Shown: one piece after another, positions 9,032 to 18,560 of the stretch
Layout: each line of letters begins with the position of its first letter
How positions within the stretch are numbered: position 1 is the stretch's first letter
Source: Marisalimonas sp016777705
GTDB lineage: Bacteria; Pseudomonadota; Alphaproteobacteria; Puniceispirillales; Marisalimonadaceae
Length of the DNA: 64,000 nt
Direction of reading: 5' to 3'
Assembly (NCBI RefSeq): GCF_047717795.1
Contig: NZ_CP159808.1
Location: 372,001 to 436,000 of the forward strand
The notes under the pieces: model-generated
Databases searched by the model: none
Told to the model about the DNA's origin: nothing
Seen by the model: only the letters and a program-made list of their open reading frames with translations
Position numbers and translations under genes: made by a program

Positions 9032-9979
9032 ATGTTTAAGCATTTTAGAAATATTTTGTTATTCACCCTACTATTTGCTGGGCCAGTCATGGCCCAATCG
9101 ATTGAAGGTTTGAAGGATATTGTTTCCATTCAACAAGAAAAAATATTGAGAATGGAAGATAATATTAAAAAATTAGTTGGGTCTCTCGAGCAACAATCAA
9201 ATTTTGGTACACAAAATAAAAATCTGAAAGTTTTAGAAAACCAAGTGAATGAATTAAGTTCTAATATCAGGCAATTAGAAAATAATGTTAAAAACATTAC
9301 AAACTTGTCATATAATTTAGACTTTGCACTAAAAAGAATAGAGCGTCATTTGGAATTGAAAGCTATTCAAGATGATAATACTAAAGAAGTAAATGACTTC
9401 AAATCTGAAGCTAAACCAACTTTTCAAAAACAAAAAATTGAAAATATAAAAAAGAAAAGTTTGGATGGAAAAACAGATGGCGTTTTAGGCTTTATTAAAG
9501 AAGTTCCTGATACAGATGCTAAAAATCAAAAAAAAGTTCCTGATACAAAAGTTGTTGATAATAATGATGCTTTAAAATCACCTAAAGTGACAGCTGAAGA
9601 AAGTTATAATTATGCTTTAGATTTAGCTAGGCAACTTGATTTCGAAAATGCCGAGAAAGCTTTCAAAGAATTTCTTATTAGACATAAAGATAATAAGCTA
9701 CAGGCGGATGCCCAATATTGGTTAGGTAGAGTTTATTTTGCTCAAAAAAAATATGAGGAAGCGGCCATTGCTATGGCAGAATTTAACAGTATTTTCCCTA
9801 ATGACCCACGTTTTCAAGAGACGACGCTGCTTATTGCAGAAGCTGCAGTTAATTTTGCACCTAAAAATCAATTGTGTGATATTCTGAATCAGTCATTAGA
9901 ATTTATGGTTAACCCATCAGAAAAATTTGTTAAAAGGATAAATTCTTTAAAGAATGAAAAAAAATGCTCTGCTGAATGA
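9032..9979 (+). CDS. cpoB: CpoB/YbgF, cell division coordinator of the Tol-Pal system
   Basis: Periplasmic protein coordinating outer-membrane constriction with peptidoglycan synthesis. Signal peptide ending GPVMAQ, an N-terminal coiled coil (~residues 25-110) as in YbgF trimers, a Lys-rich linker, and C-terminal TPR repeats (~195-310, with AEESYNYALDLARQ and DAQYWLGRVYF). I chose the ATG at 9032 over the TTG at 9023 because it directly begins the signal peptide. The linker carries an in-frame 11-codon duplication around VPDT. It overlaps tilS by 4 bp (ATGA). Confidence 0.9.
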   Translation: MFKHFRNILLFTLLFAGPVMAQSIEGLKDIVSIQQEKILRMEDNIKKLVGSLEQQSNFGTQNKNLKVLENQVNELSSNIRQLENNVKNITNLSYNLDFALKRIERHLELKAIQDDNTKEVNDFKSEAKPTFQKQKIENIKKKSLDGKTDGVLGFIKEVPDTDAKNQKKVPDTKVVDNNDALKSPKVTAEESYNYALDLARQLDFENAEKAFKEFLIRHKDNKLQADAQYWLGRVYFAQKKYEEAAIAMAEFNSIFPNDPRFQETTLLIAEAAVNFAPKNQLCDILNQSLEFMVNPSEKFVKRINSLKNEKKCSAE

Positions 9980-11274
9980 TAGAAAATTTTAATGATAATT
10001 TCAGAGAGCTATGTTTAAATTTAAAGATTGATGAAAGAAAGTTTATCCTTGGTTTATCTGGTGGAATAGACTCAATGGCCTTGTTAAGCCTTCTTAAACG
10101 CTTCATAGTATCTAATAAAAGTTTAAAAATTGAAGTTTTTCCAGTAATAATTGACCATGATTTAAGATCAAACTCTTCAAATGAAGCTAAAGCTGTTCAA
10201 GATATAGCAATAAGCCATGGATTTAAAACAATTATAAAAAAAATTATTATCAAAAAGCCAAGTGGTAATATTCAAAATTGGGCTAGAAAAGAAAGAAGAA
10301 GAATACTATGCGATGTAGCTTTTGAATTTTCAGCTAATTTAATTTTAGGTCATCATATAGATGATTTGGTAGAAACTATATTTATGAGATCAGTTAAAGG
10401 TTCAGGTATTGAAGGTCTTATAGGTATGCAAGATAGAATGATTTGGAATGATACTTTAATTTTAAGACCGCTTATATTTTTCAAAAAACGTCAGATAATA
10501 GATTATGTAAATAGTAATAATGTTATCTTTTTTGAAGATCAATCCAACTTTTCGTTAAAATTCGAGAGAACCAGGGTTAGAGAAACATTAAAGAAAATTA
10601 GTGTGAGCAACTGGCCTACTATATCAAATGATATAATAAAATTTAGTTTACTTAATAAACAGCTTTTATTAAAAATTAATGAAATTTTTAGTAAATGGGT
10701 TCAAAATAATATATTGATTGATAATAGGGGAGCAATAAGGGTTGATTTTAAGAATTTACAAAATATTTTTGAAAAATCTAATTTATTTACTATTAGCATT
10801 TTTGGTAGAATAATCAAAACTGTGGGAGGTAACGAATATGCGCCTAAAAGAGAAAAAACATTAAATTGTTTAAAACATATTTATAGTCCTGTATTTAAAA
10901 ATACAAATTTAGGAAACGTTAAAATATCGTTAAAGAAATCATATTTATTTTTTACTAGAGAAAATAGAAACATAAATTTTGATATAGAAATAATAAAAAA
11001 TAAAAAATATATTTTTGACGGGCGATTTTTTTTAACAAGTAAATATTCTGGTAATTTAATTAGTTCAGAGTTTCATAATTTTGAAGGTGTGAAAAATAAT
11101 AATCCTTTTGCAGAATGTGAAGATGATATAAATAATACAATTCCTTTTATGTCAACTCTTGAAGGAGCGACCATCAAACCCTATTTTAATATATGTGGTG
11201 GTAAATCACATATTAAAACTAATTCTGAAGGTAAGCCTTATGAGCTTACCCTCATTAACACTGCATTTATGTAA
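9976..11274 (+). CDS. tilS: tRNA(Ile)-lysidine synthetase TilS
   Basis: Modifies C34 of the CAU-anticodon tRNA-Ile to lysidine so that it reads AUA; essential in most bacteria. The PP-loop motif LGLSGGIDSMALL (~residues 25-37) binds ATP, and the family segments LGHHIDDLVET and RSVKGSGIEGL follow. 432 aa. The C-terminal half is divergent and Lys/Asn-rich. Placement between cpoB and ftsH is the standard order in many alphaproteobacteria. Confidence 0.94.
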   Translation: MIENFNDNFRELCLNLKIDERKFILGLSGGIDSMALLSLLKRFIVSNKSLKIEVFPVIIDHDLRSNSSNEAKAVQDIAISHGFKTIIKKIIIKKPSGNIQNWARKERRRILCDVAFEFSANLILGHHIDDLVETIFMRSVKGSGIEGLIGMQDRMIWNDTLILRPLIFFKKRQIIDYVNSNNVIFFEDQSNFSLKFERTRVRETLKKISVSNWPTISNDIIKFSLLNKQLLLKINEIFSKWVQNNILIDNRGAIRVDFKNLQNIFEKSNLFTISIFGRIIKTVGGNEYAPKREKTLNCLKHIYSPVFKNTNLGNVKISLKKSYLFFTRENRNINFDIEIIKNKKYIFDGRFFLTSKYSGNLISSEFHNFEGVKNNNPFAECEDDINNTIPFMSTLEGATIKPYFNICGGKSHIKTNSEGKPYELTLINTAFM

Positions 11275-11307
11275 GCGTCAAAATTTTAAAAGAATAAAAG
11301 GAAAAAA

Positions 11308-13233
11308 ATGAATAATTTCGGAAAAAATATTGCAGTTTGGGTAATTATCTCCCTCGTATTAGTTGCAATCTTTAACGTGTTCCAAGGGTCATCGTCTCAG
11401 AATACTACTAATGCAATAGCTTACTCTGATTTTTTAGCAAGGGTTAATGCTGGTGAAGTAAGAGAAGTTAGTATTCAAGGTGACAAAATTTCTGGAGCAT
11501 CTAGTAGTGGTGTTCCTTTTTATTCATTAATTCCTAAAGAAGAAGAATTAGCTAACAAATTGTCTGAAAAGGGAATTAAAGTTACTTCTGAGCCAATCGA
11601 AAATGGAATGCCTGGAATATTCTCTGTTTTAATATCATGGTTTCCTATGCTCCTTTTTATTGGTGTATGGATTTTCTTTATGAAACAAATGCAAGGTGGT
11701 TCAAAGGGGGCTATGGGATTTGGAAAATCTAAAGCTAAACTTTTAACAGAGCATAGGGATAAGGTTACATTTAAAGATGTGGCAGGCATTGATGAAGCTA
11801 AATCAGAGTTGGAGGAGGTAGTAGAATTTTTAAAGGATCCAGCTAAATTTCAAAAACTAGGCGGTAAAATACCAAAAGGAGTTCTACTTGTTGGCCCTCC
11901 TGGAACAGGTAAAACGCTTTTAGCTAAAGCTGTTGCGGGTGAAGCTGGTGTTCCTTTTTTTACGATTTCTGGTTCTGATTTTGTTGAAATGTTTGTGGGT
12001 GTTGGAGCGTCTAGAGTTAGAGACATGTTTGAGCAAGGAAAAAAGAATTCACCATGTATTATATTTATTGATGAAATTGACGCAATGGGTCGTCATAGAG
12101 GTGCAGGCCTTGGGGGAGGTAATGATGAAAGAGAGCAAACATTAAATCAGTTGTTAGTAGAAATGGATGGATTTGAAACTAATGAAGGAGTTATTTTAGT
12201 AGCTGCCACTAATAGACCTGATGTACTTGATCCAGCATTGTTAAGACCAGGAAGGTTTGATAGACAAGTTGTTGTTCCAAACCCTGATATGATTGGTAGA
12301 GAGAAGATTTTAAAAGTGCATATGAAAAAAGTCCCTTTATCATCTGATGTAATTACTAAAACCTTAGCAAGGGGTACACCTGGATTTTCAGGTGCTGACT
12401 TGGCAAACTTAGTTAATGAAGCTGCTTTGCTTTCTGCTAGAAAAGGTAGAAATAACGTTAGTATGATTGAATTTGAAGAGGCTAAAGACAAAGTTATGAT
12501 GGGATCTGAGAGAAGGTCTATGGTTATGACGGAGGATGAAAGAAGATTAACTGCTTATCACGAGGCAGGACATGCAGTTATTGCAGTTTACTCTCCAGCA
12601 AGTGATCCTATACATAAAGCAACAATTATTCCGCGTGGAAGAGCTCTTGGAATGGTAATGAGATTACCTGAAGGTGACCGTGTTTCCATGGCTAAAGATA
12701 AGCTTTTTGCAGATTTAAGAGTAGCATGTGGTGGAAGAATAGCCGAAGAAATGATATTCGGTAAAGAAAAAGTGACTACTGGTGCCAGCTCTGATATCAG
12801 AATGGTAACAGATACAGCTAGGCGAATGGTTACTGAATGGGGTCTTTCAGAAAAATTAGGATTTCTAGCTTACGAAGCTAATGAGCAGGAAGTATTTCTT
12901 GGAAGATCAGTTTCTCAACAAAAAAATCTTTCTGATAATACAGCATCAATAGTTGATAATGAAATTAGAAGAATAGCGGACTCAGTATACTCTGATGCTG
13001 AGAAAATGTTAAAGAAATACTCTAAGCAACTAAAAAAAGTTGCAGAGGCCTTGTTAGAATATGAAACATTAGATGGAAAACAAATACAAGATTTGTGTAA
13101 AGGGCTAAAAATGTCTATAAAAAAGTCTGTAGATAATACTCCTCCTAAGGCAAAGAAGCCAAAAAAGAGAGCCGGCATACCATCCACTAATGCAAAAGGA
13201 ACAATTGTTACTAATGAAATAGATAATTCTTAA
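11308..13233 (+). CDS. ftsH: ATP-dependent zinc metalloprotease FtsH
   Basis: Membrane AAA+ protease that degrades misassembled membrane proteins and, in relatives, RpoH and LpxC; genes for homologues of both substrates also lie in this window. Two membrane helices (~residues 8-24 and ~104-124) flank a periplasmic domain, then come Walker A GPPGTGKT (196-203), Walker B FIDEID, the second region of homology, and the zinc site HEAGH (418-422). 641 aa, complete. A GGAAAAAA stretch precedes the ATG. Confidence 0.98.
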   Translation: MNNFGKNIAVWVIISLVLVAIFNVFQGSSSQNTTNAIAYSDFLARVNAGEVREVSIQGDKISGASSSGVPFYSLIPKEEELANKLSEKGIKVTSEPIENGMPGIFSVLISWFPMLLFIGVWIFFMKQMQGGSKGAMGFGKSKAKLLTEHRDKVTFKDVAGIDEAKSELEEVVEFLKDPAKFQKLGGKIPKGVLLVGPPGTGKTLLAKAVAGEAGVPFFTISGSDFVEMFVGVGASRVRDMFEQGKKNSPCIIFIDEIDAMGRHRGAGLGGGNDEREQTLNQLLVEMDGFETNEGVILVAATNRPDVLDPALLRPGRFDRQVVVPNPDMIGREKILKVHMKKVPLSSDVITKTLARGTPGFSGADLANLVNEAALLSARKGRNNVSMIEFEEAKDKVMMGSERRSMVMTEDERRLTAYHEAGHAVIAVYSPASDPIHKATIIPRGRALGMVMRLPEGDRVSMAKDKLFADLRVACGGRIAEEMIFGKEKVTTGASSDIRMVTDTARRMVTEWGLSEKLGFLAYEANEQEVFLGRSVSQQKNLSDNTASIVDNEIRRIADSVYSDAEKMLKKYSKQLKKVAEALLEYETLDGKQIQDLCKGLKMSIKKSVDNTPPKAKKPKKRAGIPSTNAKGTIVTNEIDNS

Positions 13234-13260
13234 TTGTAACTATTTATTATAAGGCATTAA

Positions 13261-14394
13261 ATGAGTGTTTTGGAAAGAAATAGATATCTTTTAGCACAGC
13301 CTTTTTCTAAAAATGTAGAAACATATGTATGTCCTATATCAAAATCAAAAAATGAAGTTTCAGATGGTTTAAAAATAGCTGGTGGTTGGCGTTTTTTTAA
13401 TGAATTAAGGGTAATACAAAAAAAAGAAAATGTTTTTTCTGAATCTATAATGACGCCTTTAAAATTAATAGAAGAAGCTAAAAACGAAAGTAAAGAAGCT
13501 CTTCAAGAAGCCGAAAATGTAATTGACTCTATAACTAATAAAAGACTTTCTTTTTCAAACCTTAATATGTCTCAACCTCATGTTATGGGCATAATTAATT
13601 CAACTCCAGATAGTTTTTATAAGAAAAGTAGATCAACTAACTCTAGTTTTGCTATTAAAAAATCAAATCAGATGATATCTGATGGAGCATCAATAATTGA
13701 TATAGGAGGAGAATCATCAAGGCCAGGAGCTAAGAAAATATCAATTGAAGAAGAGATGCAAAGAGTTATACCATCTATAATTGATTTTAAAAAGAATAAT
13801 TTAGTTACTCAAATTTCCTTGGACACTAGGAATTTACCAACAATGAAGTTAGGCCTTGAGAGTGGAGTAGATATTATTAACGATATCTCAGGATTTGAAG
13901 ACCATAATAAAATTAAGTTTGTTTCAAAATTTAATTTGCCTGTAATTGTAATGCATATGCAAAATGAACCCAATAATATGCAAATTGACCCAAAATATAG
14001 TTTTGCACCTATTGATATTTATAAAATTTTATCAAAAAGAGTTAATCTATTAATCCAGATGGGAGTTAATAAATCCAATATAGTTGTAGATCCTGGAATC
14101 GGTTTTGGAAAAAATATATATCATAACTTAGAAATTTTAAGAAATGTCTCACTTTTCCACAGTTTAGGCGTACCAATTCTAATTGGATTAAGTAGAAAAA
14201 CTTTTATTCACGAAGTTGTAGTAAAAGGGTATAAATATGAAGGAATTACTAAAAGGTTAATTAGTCCAACTAAAAGGTTGAGCGGCTCCCTTGCTTTTGC
14301 TATGCATGCTTATAAAAATGGAATACAAATAATAAGAACACATGATGTGTTTGAAACAAAGCAAGCAATTATTTGTCAGGAAACTATGAATTAA
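13261..14394 (+). CDS. folP: Dihydropteroate synthase with ~105-residue N-terminal extension
   Basis: Joins p-aminobenzoate to dihydropterin pyrophosphate in folate synthesis. The catalytic TIM barrel begins at MGIINSTPDSFY (~residue 109) and carries DIGGESSRPGA, SLDTR, INDISG, VMHMQNEP, DPGIGFGK and GLSRKTF. The first ~105 residues are outside the canonical enzyme, contain no motif I recognise, and end in a Glu/Lys-rich helical stretch. 28 bp after ftsH and 9 bp before glmM, the classic ftsH-folP-glmM order. Confidence 0.93.
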   Translation: MSVLERNRYLLAQPFSKNVETYVCPISKSKNEVSDGLKIAGGWRFFNELRVIQKKENVFSESIMTPLKLIEEAKNESKEALQEAENVIDSITNKRLSFSNLNMSQPHVMGIINSTPDSFYKKSRSTNSSFAIKKSNQMISDGASIIDIGGESSRPGAKKISIEEEMQRVIPSIIDFKKNNLVTQISLDTRNLPTMKLGLESGVDIINDISGFEDHNKIKFVSKFNLPVIVMHMQNEPNNMQIDPKYSFAPIDIYKILSKRVNLLIQMGVNKSNIVVDPGIGFGKNIYHNLEILRNVSLFHSLGVPILIGLSRKTFIHEVVVKGYKYEGITKRLISPTKRLSGSLAFAMHAYKNGIQIIRTHDVFETKQAIICQETMN

Positions 14395-14403
14395 AAGGCC
14401 AAA

Positions 14404-15786
14404 ATGAATAAACTCTACTCAAATAGTAATCAAAGATTATTTGGAACAGATGGTATAAGAGGAACAGTTAATGCCGGAAAGGTGACTGCTTTAACGGCAG
14501 TTAATTTAGCTATGGCAGCTGGTGAGTACTTTTATGGAAAAGCTGGAACGAAGAAATCAAGAGTTTTAATTGGGAAAGATACGCGATTATCTGGATATAT
14601 GCTTGAACCTGCGTTAGTTGCAGGCTTTACTAGTGTTGGTTTAGACTCAATTACTACGGGGCCTTTGCCTACTCCTGCTATTGCTCATTTAACAAGAGTT
14701 TTAAGGTGTGATCTAGGTGTTATGATATCTGCATCACATAATCCTTATGAAGATAATGGGTTGAAATTATTTGGAGCTGATGGATTTAAATTAAATGACG
14801 AAGTAGAAAATGAAATTCAATTGCGAATGGAAAAAGGACCAACTTTAGCTAAGTCGGAACTTTTAGGTAGGGCAAGAAGAATGGAAGATGCTATTGGTAG
14901 ATACTCAGAATTTGTAAAACAAATACTGCCAAAGCATCAGGATTTAAATGGTATGAAAGTTGTTTTAGACTGTGCGAATGGGGCATCATACAAAGTAGGG
15001 CCAGAGGTCCTCTTTGAACTTGGTGCAGAAGCAATAGTTATTGGTGTTAAGCCTAATGGTAGAAATATAAATCTTGATTGTGGTGCGATGTTTCCTAATA
15101 AAATGGCAAATACAACTAAGTTAGAAGAAGCTGATTTAGGAATAGCTTTAGATGGTGATGCTGACCGAGTTATTTTCTCTGACGAAAATGGAGACATTAT
15201 ACATGGTGATCAAATAATTGCTTTGTTAGCAAAAGAAATGAAAATAAACAATGAGTTAAATAATGACAGGGTTGTAGGAACCTTGATGTCAAATTTAGGA
15301 TTAGAAAATTTTTTAAAAGACTTAAAAATAAATCTTTATAGAACTAAAGTTGGAGATCGTTATATATTAGATGAAATGATAAAATCAAATAGTAAACTTG
15401 GAGGTGAACCGTCAGGACATATCCTACTAACTGACTTTGCAAAAACTGGTGATGGTTTATTAACAGCAATTAAAGTTTTATCACTATTGAAAAAATCAGG
15501 CATGAAAGCATCTGAATTTTTAAGACCATTCAAACTAGTTCCTCAATCATTGAAAAACCTAAAAAATATAAATAAAGAGGTTTTGTCTAATGAAACTGTT
15601 ACTAAATTAGTTAATAAAAAACAAAAATTGTTAGGAAATAATGGAAGAATTTTGTTAAGAGCTTCAGGCACAGAAGATCTGATTAGAATTATGGTTGAAG
15701 CTGAGAATAAAGATCAAGTTGCAGAAGTAACTAAAGACATTGCGGATAAGATTATCGAACAAAATGATATCCTCAAAAATAAATAA
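14404..15786 (+). CDS. glmM: Phosphoglucosamine mutase GlmM
   Basis: Converts glucosamine-6-P to glucosamine-1-P, feeding UDP-GlcNAc for peptidoglycan and lipid A. The N-terminal LFGTDGIRGT, the active-site serine in ISASHNPYEDNG (S111), the metal site DGDADR and the phosphate-binding RASGTEDLIRIMVE are all intact. 460 aa, normal. The end overlaps the thiD start by 23 bp. Confidence 0.97.
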   Translation: MNKLYSNSNQRLFGTDGIRGTVNAGKVTALTAVNLAMAAGEYFYGKAGTKKSRVLIGKDTRLSGYMLEPALVAGFTSVGLDSITTGPLPTPAIAHLTRVLRCDLGVMISASHNPYEDNGLKLFGADGFKLNDEVENEIQLRMEKGPTLAKSELLGRARRMEDAIGRYSEFVKQILPKHQDLNGMKVVLDCANGASYKVGPEVLFELGAEAIVIGVKPNGRNINLDCGAMFPNKMANTTKLEEADLGIALDGDADRVIFSDENGDIIHGDQIIALLAKEMKINNELNNDRVVGTLMSNLGLENFLKDLKINLYRTKVGDRYILDEMIKSNSKLGGEPSGHILLTDFAKTGDGLLTAIKVLSLLKKSGMKASEFLRPFKLVPQSLKNLKNINKEVLSNETVTKLVNKKQKLLGNNGRILLRASGTEDLIRIMVEAENKDQVAEVTKDIADKIIEQNDILKNK

Positions 15787-16603
15787 CTTATCAAGCACTG
15801 TTTTAGTGATTGCAGGGTCAGACCCTAGTGGTGGCGCAGGTATACAAGCTGACTTAAAAACGCTAACCAGTCTTGGTGTTTATGGTATGAGTGCGATTAC
15901 AGCACTAACTGTTCAAAATACAAAAGGTGTTTCTGAAATTCATGAAATACCAATAGATATTGTGAAAAAACAGATACAAGCATGCTTGTCAGATATAAAT
16001 ACTGATACGATTAAAATAGGAATGATGCATAACGCAGAACTAATTATGGGGATATATGAAACTTTTGAAAATCAGAACGTAATTAAAAATAAATCTACTA
16101 AAATTATCTTGGACCCTGTTATGGTTGCTAAAGGTGGACATAGACTCCTTAAAACAGATGCAATCGATGCATTAAAAATATTTATTAAAAAATTTAAACC
16201 TATTCTAACTCCAAATATTCCAGAAGCAGAAATATTAACGGACACCAAAATTCAAAATATAAGCGATATGGAAAAAGCTGGTAATCTAATTCTTAAACTA
16301 GGGGCGAGCCATGTTATTTTAAAAGGTGGACATCTTGAAAGCAAAGAAATAACCGATATTTTAATAGATTATAATGGTTCCCATAAAATCCAAGCTATTA
16401 AAAGTAACACTATGCATACACATGGGACAGGCTGTACAATGGCATCAGCATTTTCTGCAGGAATAGCAAAGTCATTTGATATTAAGGATGCTTTTGAAAT
16501 GGCTCATTCTTATGTTAATAAGGCAATATTATCCGCCCCAAAATTTGGAAATGGTCATGGACCTATAAACCATTGCCATTCTATTAATGTGTTTCAATAT
16601 TAA
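15764..16603 (+). CDS. thiD: Hydroxymethylpyrimidine/phosphomethylpyrimidine kinase ThiD
   Basis: Phosphorylates HMP and HMP-P in thiamine synthesis or pyrimidine salvage. Ribokinase-type fold: VLVIAGSDPSGGAGIQADLKT near the N-terminus, KIGMMHN, the LDPVMVAKGG segment, and the catalytic anion hole THGTGCTMASAF. 279 aa from the chosen ATG at 15764; the earlier in-frame ATG at 15740 would deepen the glmM overlap without conserved residues. The 3' end overlaps the opposing gene by 20 bp. No other thi gene is in the window, so synthesis versus salvage cannot be decided. Confidence 0.92.
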   Translation: MISSKINNLSSTVLVIAGSDPSGGAGIQADLKTLTSLGVYGMSAITALTVQNTKGVSEIHEIPIDIVKKQIQACLSDINTDTIKIGMMHNAELIMGIYETFENQNVIKNKSTKIILDPVMVAKGGHRLLKTDAIDALKIFIKKFKPILTPNIPEAEILTDTKIQNISDMEKAGNLILKLGASHVILKGGHLESKEITDILIDYNGSHKIQAIKSNTMHTHGTGCTMASAFSAGIAKSFDIKDAFEMAHSYVNKAILSAPKFGNGHGPINHCHSINVFQY

Positions 16604-17249
16604 ATATTTGATTAATTTTTTTATACCATTGGAAAATTTCATCTTCTTTGTCTAACAAATTGCACGAACTGCAGGTGTAAACCCATTTAAAATTTCCAAA
16701 AAAAATAAAGTCTTCTATTCCTGGATTAGACCCTGAAATAAAACCATTTTTTTTAATAAGTGACCTCATTGGATTAATTAAGTTTCTAAACTTTTTAATT
16801 GAATCAGAAATAACGGGTACGAATTTTGTGATAGGTCCCTTAATGCGTTCTTCTCTTGTAACAATATAATGGTCTAAATCATCACCTTCTAGAATATTAG
16901 GTATTTCATGAGCTATAATTTTGAATAGAATTGGCAAAATTTGTCTTGACGTCCAATGATATAAAAAGTGAGAAAAATTTTTACTTGTTTCGTTAACAAA
17001 AAGCTTTGGATTTTCATAATTTTCATCTAGCCAATTAATTATATTCCAAGAATCAGATATATGACCGTTTTGATGTTTTAAAACTGGAACTAACTGTTGA
17101 TTAGAAAACGAAATTTTATTTTTTTCAGAAAATCCAACAGCCACAGTTTCAAAATCAATATCTTTATAAAATAAACATAATTTTACATTCCAGCAAGGTG
17201 GGCTAAATCTGAGATCATTTTTTCCGGCCAATTCATACAATGTTATCAT
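16584..17249 (-). CDS. Glutathione S-transferase family protein
   Basis: 221-aa GST-like protein. The N-terminal thioredoxin-like domain starts MITLYELAGKND and includes QQLVPVLKH, the cis-proline segment, and the SDSWNIINWLDENY motif that usually contacts the glutathione glutamyl group. An all-helical C-terminal domain follows. Substrate and even catalytic activity cannot be inferred; many such proteins are stringent-starvation or dehalogenase-like relatives. The gene converges on and overlaps thiD by 20 bp, and diverges from serC. Confidence 0.78.
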   Translation of the reverse strand: MITLYELAGKNDLRFSPPCWNVKLCLFYKDIDFETVAVGFSEKNKISFSNQQLVPVLKHQNGHISDSWNIINWLDENYENPKLFVNETSKNFSHFLYHWTSRQILPILFKIIAHEIPNILEGDDLDHYIVTREERIKGPITKFVPVISDSIKKFRNLINPMRSLIKKNGFISGSNPGIEDFIFFGNFKWVYTCSSCNLLDKEDEIFQWYKKINQIFNIETH

Positions 17250-17300
17250 TAATTCAACCTATAATATTAAAAAACTTTTTTGCTAAAATTTAATAGAGTA

Positions 17301-17379
17301 TTGACAAATTCCTTATAATCATTAAGTAGAATATCGGGCCGCTGTTTCCCAACAAACAGTAACATTTATAGAGGTTAAT
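17301..17379 (+). promoter_or_regulatory. serC leader: promoter motifs and compact hairpin (candidate serC-type RNA)
   Basis: The 130-bp gap before serC holds TTGACA at 17301-17306, TATAAT at 17314-17319 and TAGAAT at 17327-17332; no pair has ideal spacing. Downstream, CTGTTT (17342-17347) and AAACAG (17354-17359) form a perfect 6-bp stem, extendable by one G-U pair, around the loop CCCAAC. It ends 11 bp before a GAGG ribosome-binding site (17371-17374). Alphaproteobacterial serC genes are known to carry a conserved serC RNA motif; identity with it is my inference. Confidence 0.45.
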
Positions 17380-18543
17380 ATGACCATTCCATTAGTCAAG
17401 CCAATTCGTCCTGAATTTTCATCTGGACCATGTGCTAAAAGGCCTGGGTGGTCTTTACAAAATCTTAATAACGCCAACTTAGGCAGATCCCACAGACACA
17501 AAATTGCAAAAAGCAAATTAGAAACAGCTATTACGTTAACAAAATCTGTGCTTGAAATCCCTAATGATTATATTGTTGGAATTGTTCCGGGTTCTGATAC
17601 AGGAGCTATTGAAATGGCAATGTGGAACTGTTTAGGGGCTAAACCTGTTGAAATATTAGTTTGGGATAGTTTTGGATCTGATTGGGCAAATGATATCAAA
17701 TCTCAACTTAAAATTAGCGAATTATCTATTTCAAAGGTAGATTATGGTAGATTACCTAATTTATTAAATAAAAAATTTACAAGTGACATTGTTTTTAACT
17801 GGAACGGAACAACAGCTGGTGTTTGTGTCCCAGATGTTGATTGGATAGATGATGATCGTGTTGGGCTTACCATATGTGATGCGACTTCAGCTGCATTTGC
17901 CATGAATATTGACTGGTCAAAATTAGATGTTACTACATTCTCTTGGCAAAAGTGTTTAGGTGGTGAAGGTGGACATGGTATGATTATATTATCTCCTAAA
18001 GCTGTTGAAAGAATTAATTCATATAACCCTCAATGGCCGATACCCAAATTATTTCAACTTAAAAAAAATGGTAAATTAAATATTGATATTTTCTCTGGCT
18101 CCACAATTAATACCCCTTCAATGCTCTGTGTTGAAGATTATATAGATGCTCTAAACTGGAGCATAGAAATTGGTGGATTGGCAGAACTTATAAAAAGGTC
18201 AAAAAATAATTTAAACATAATTGCCGAATGGGTTTCTAAATCTCATTGGGTAGATTTTTTATCTGAAAACTTTGATACAGTATCTAATACATCTATTTGT
18301 TTAAAATTAATTGACCCAAAAATAATTAATCAATCATTGGAAGTTAAAAATAATATTGAAAAAAATATTATCAAACTTTTAGAAGATGAGAATATAGCTT
18401 TTGATATAGGCAGTTATAGATCAGCACCTCCTGGACTAAGAATATGGGGAGGACCAACAGTAGATAATGATGATGTTAAAAAATTATTACCTTGTTTGGA
18501 TTGGGCCTATGACAAGACTTTAAAAATACTAAAATTAATTTAA
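17380..18543 (+). CDS. serC: Phosphoserine aminotransferase SerC
   Basis: PLP enzyme that converts 3-phosphohydroxypyruvate to phosphoserine, and serves pyridoxal synthesis in some bacteria. 387 aa of the alphaproteobacterial type. The start segment has FSSGPCAKRPGW, the cofactor aspartate lies in CDATSAAFAM, and the Schiff-base lysine in SWQKCLGGEGGHG is K191. A GAGG ribosome-binding site sits 5 bp before ATG. Seventeen bp separate it from serA, so the two serine enzymes are co-transcribed. Confidence 0.96.
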   Translation: MTIPLVKPIRPEFSSGPCAKRPGWSLQNLNNANLGRSHRHKIAKSKLETAITLTKSVLEIPNDYIVGIVPGSDTGAIEMAMWNCLGAKPVEILVWDSFGSDWANDIKSQLKISELSISKVDYGRLPNLLNKKFTSDIVFNWNGTTAGVCVPDVDWIDDDRVGLTICDATSAAFAMNIDWSKLDVTTFSWQKCLGGEGGHGMIILSPKAVERINSYNPQWPIPKLFQLKKNGKLNIDIFSGSTINTPSMLCVEDYIDALNWSIEIGGLAELIKRSKNNLNIIAEWVSKSHWVDFLSENFDTVSNTSICLKLIDPKIINQSLEVKNNIEKNIIKLLEDENIAFDIGSYRSAPPGLRIWGGPTVDNDDVKKLLPCLDWAYDKTLKILKLI

Positions 18544-18560
18544 ATTTTGAGGATAAAGCT

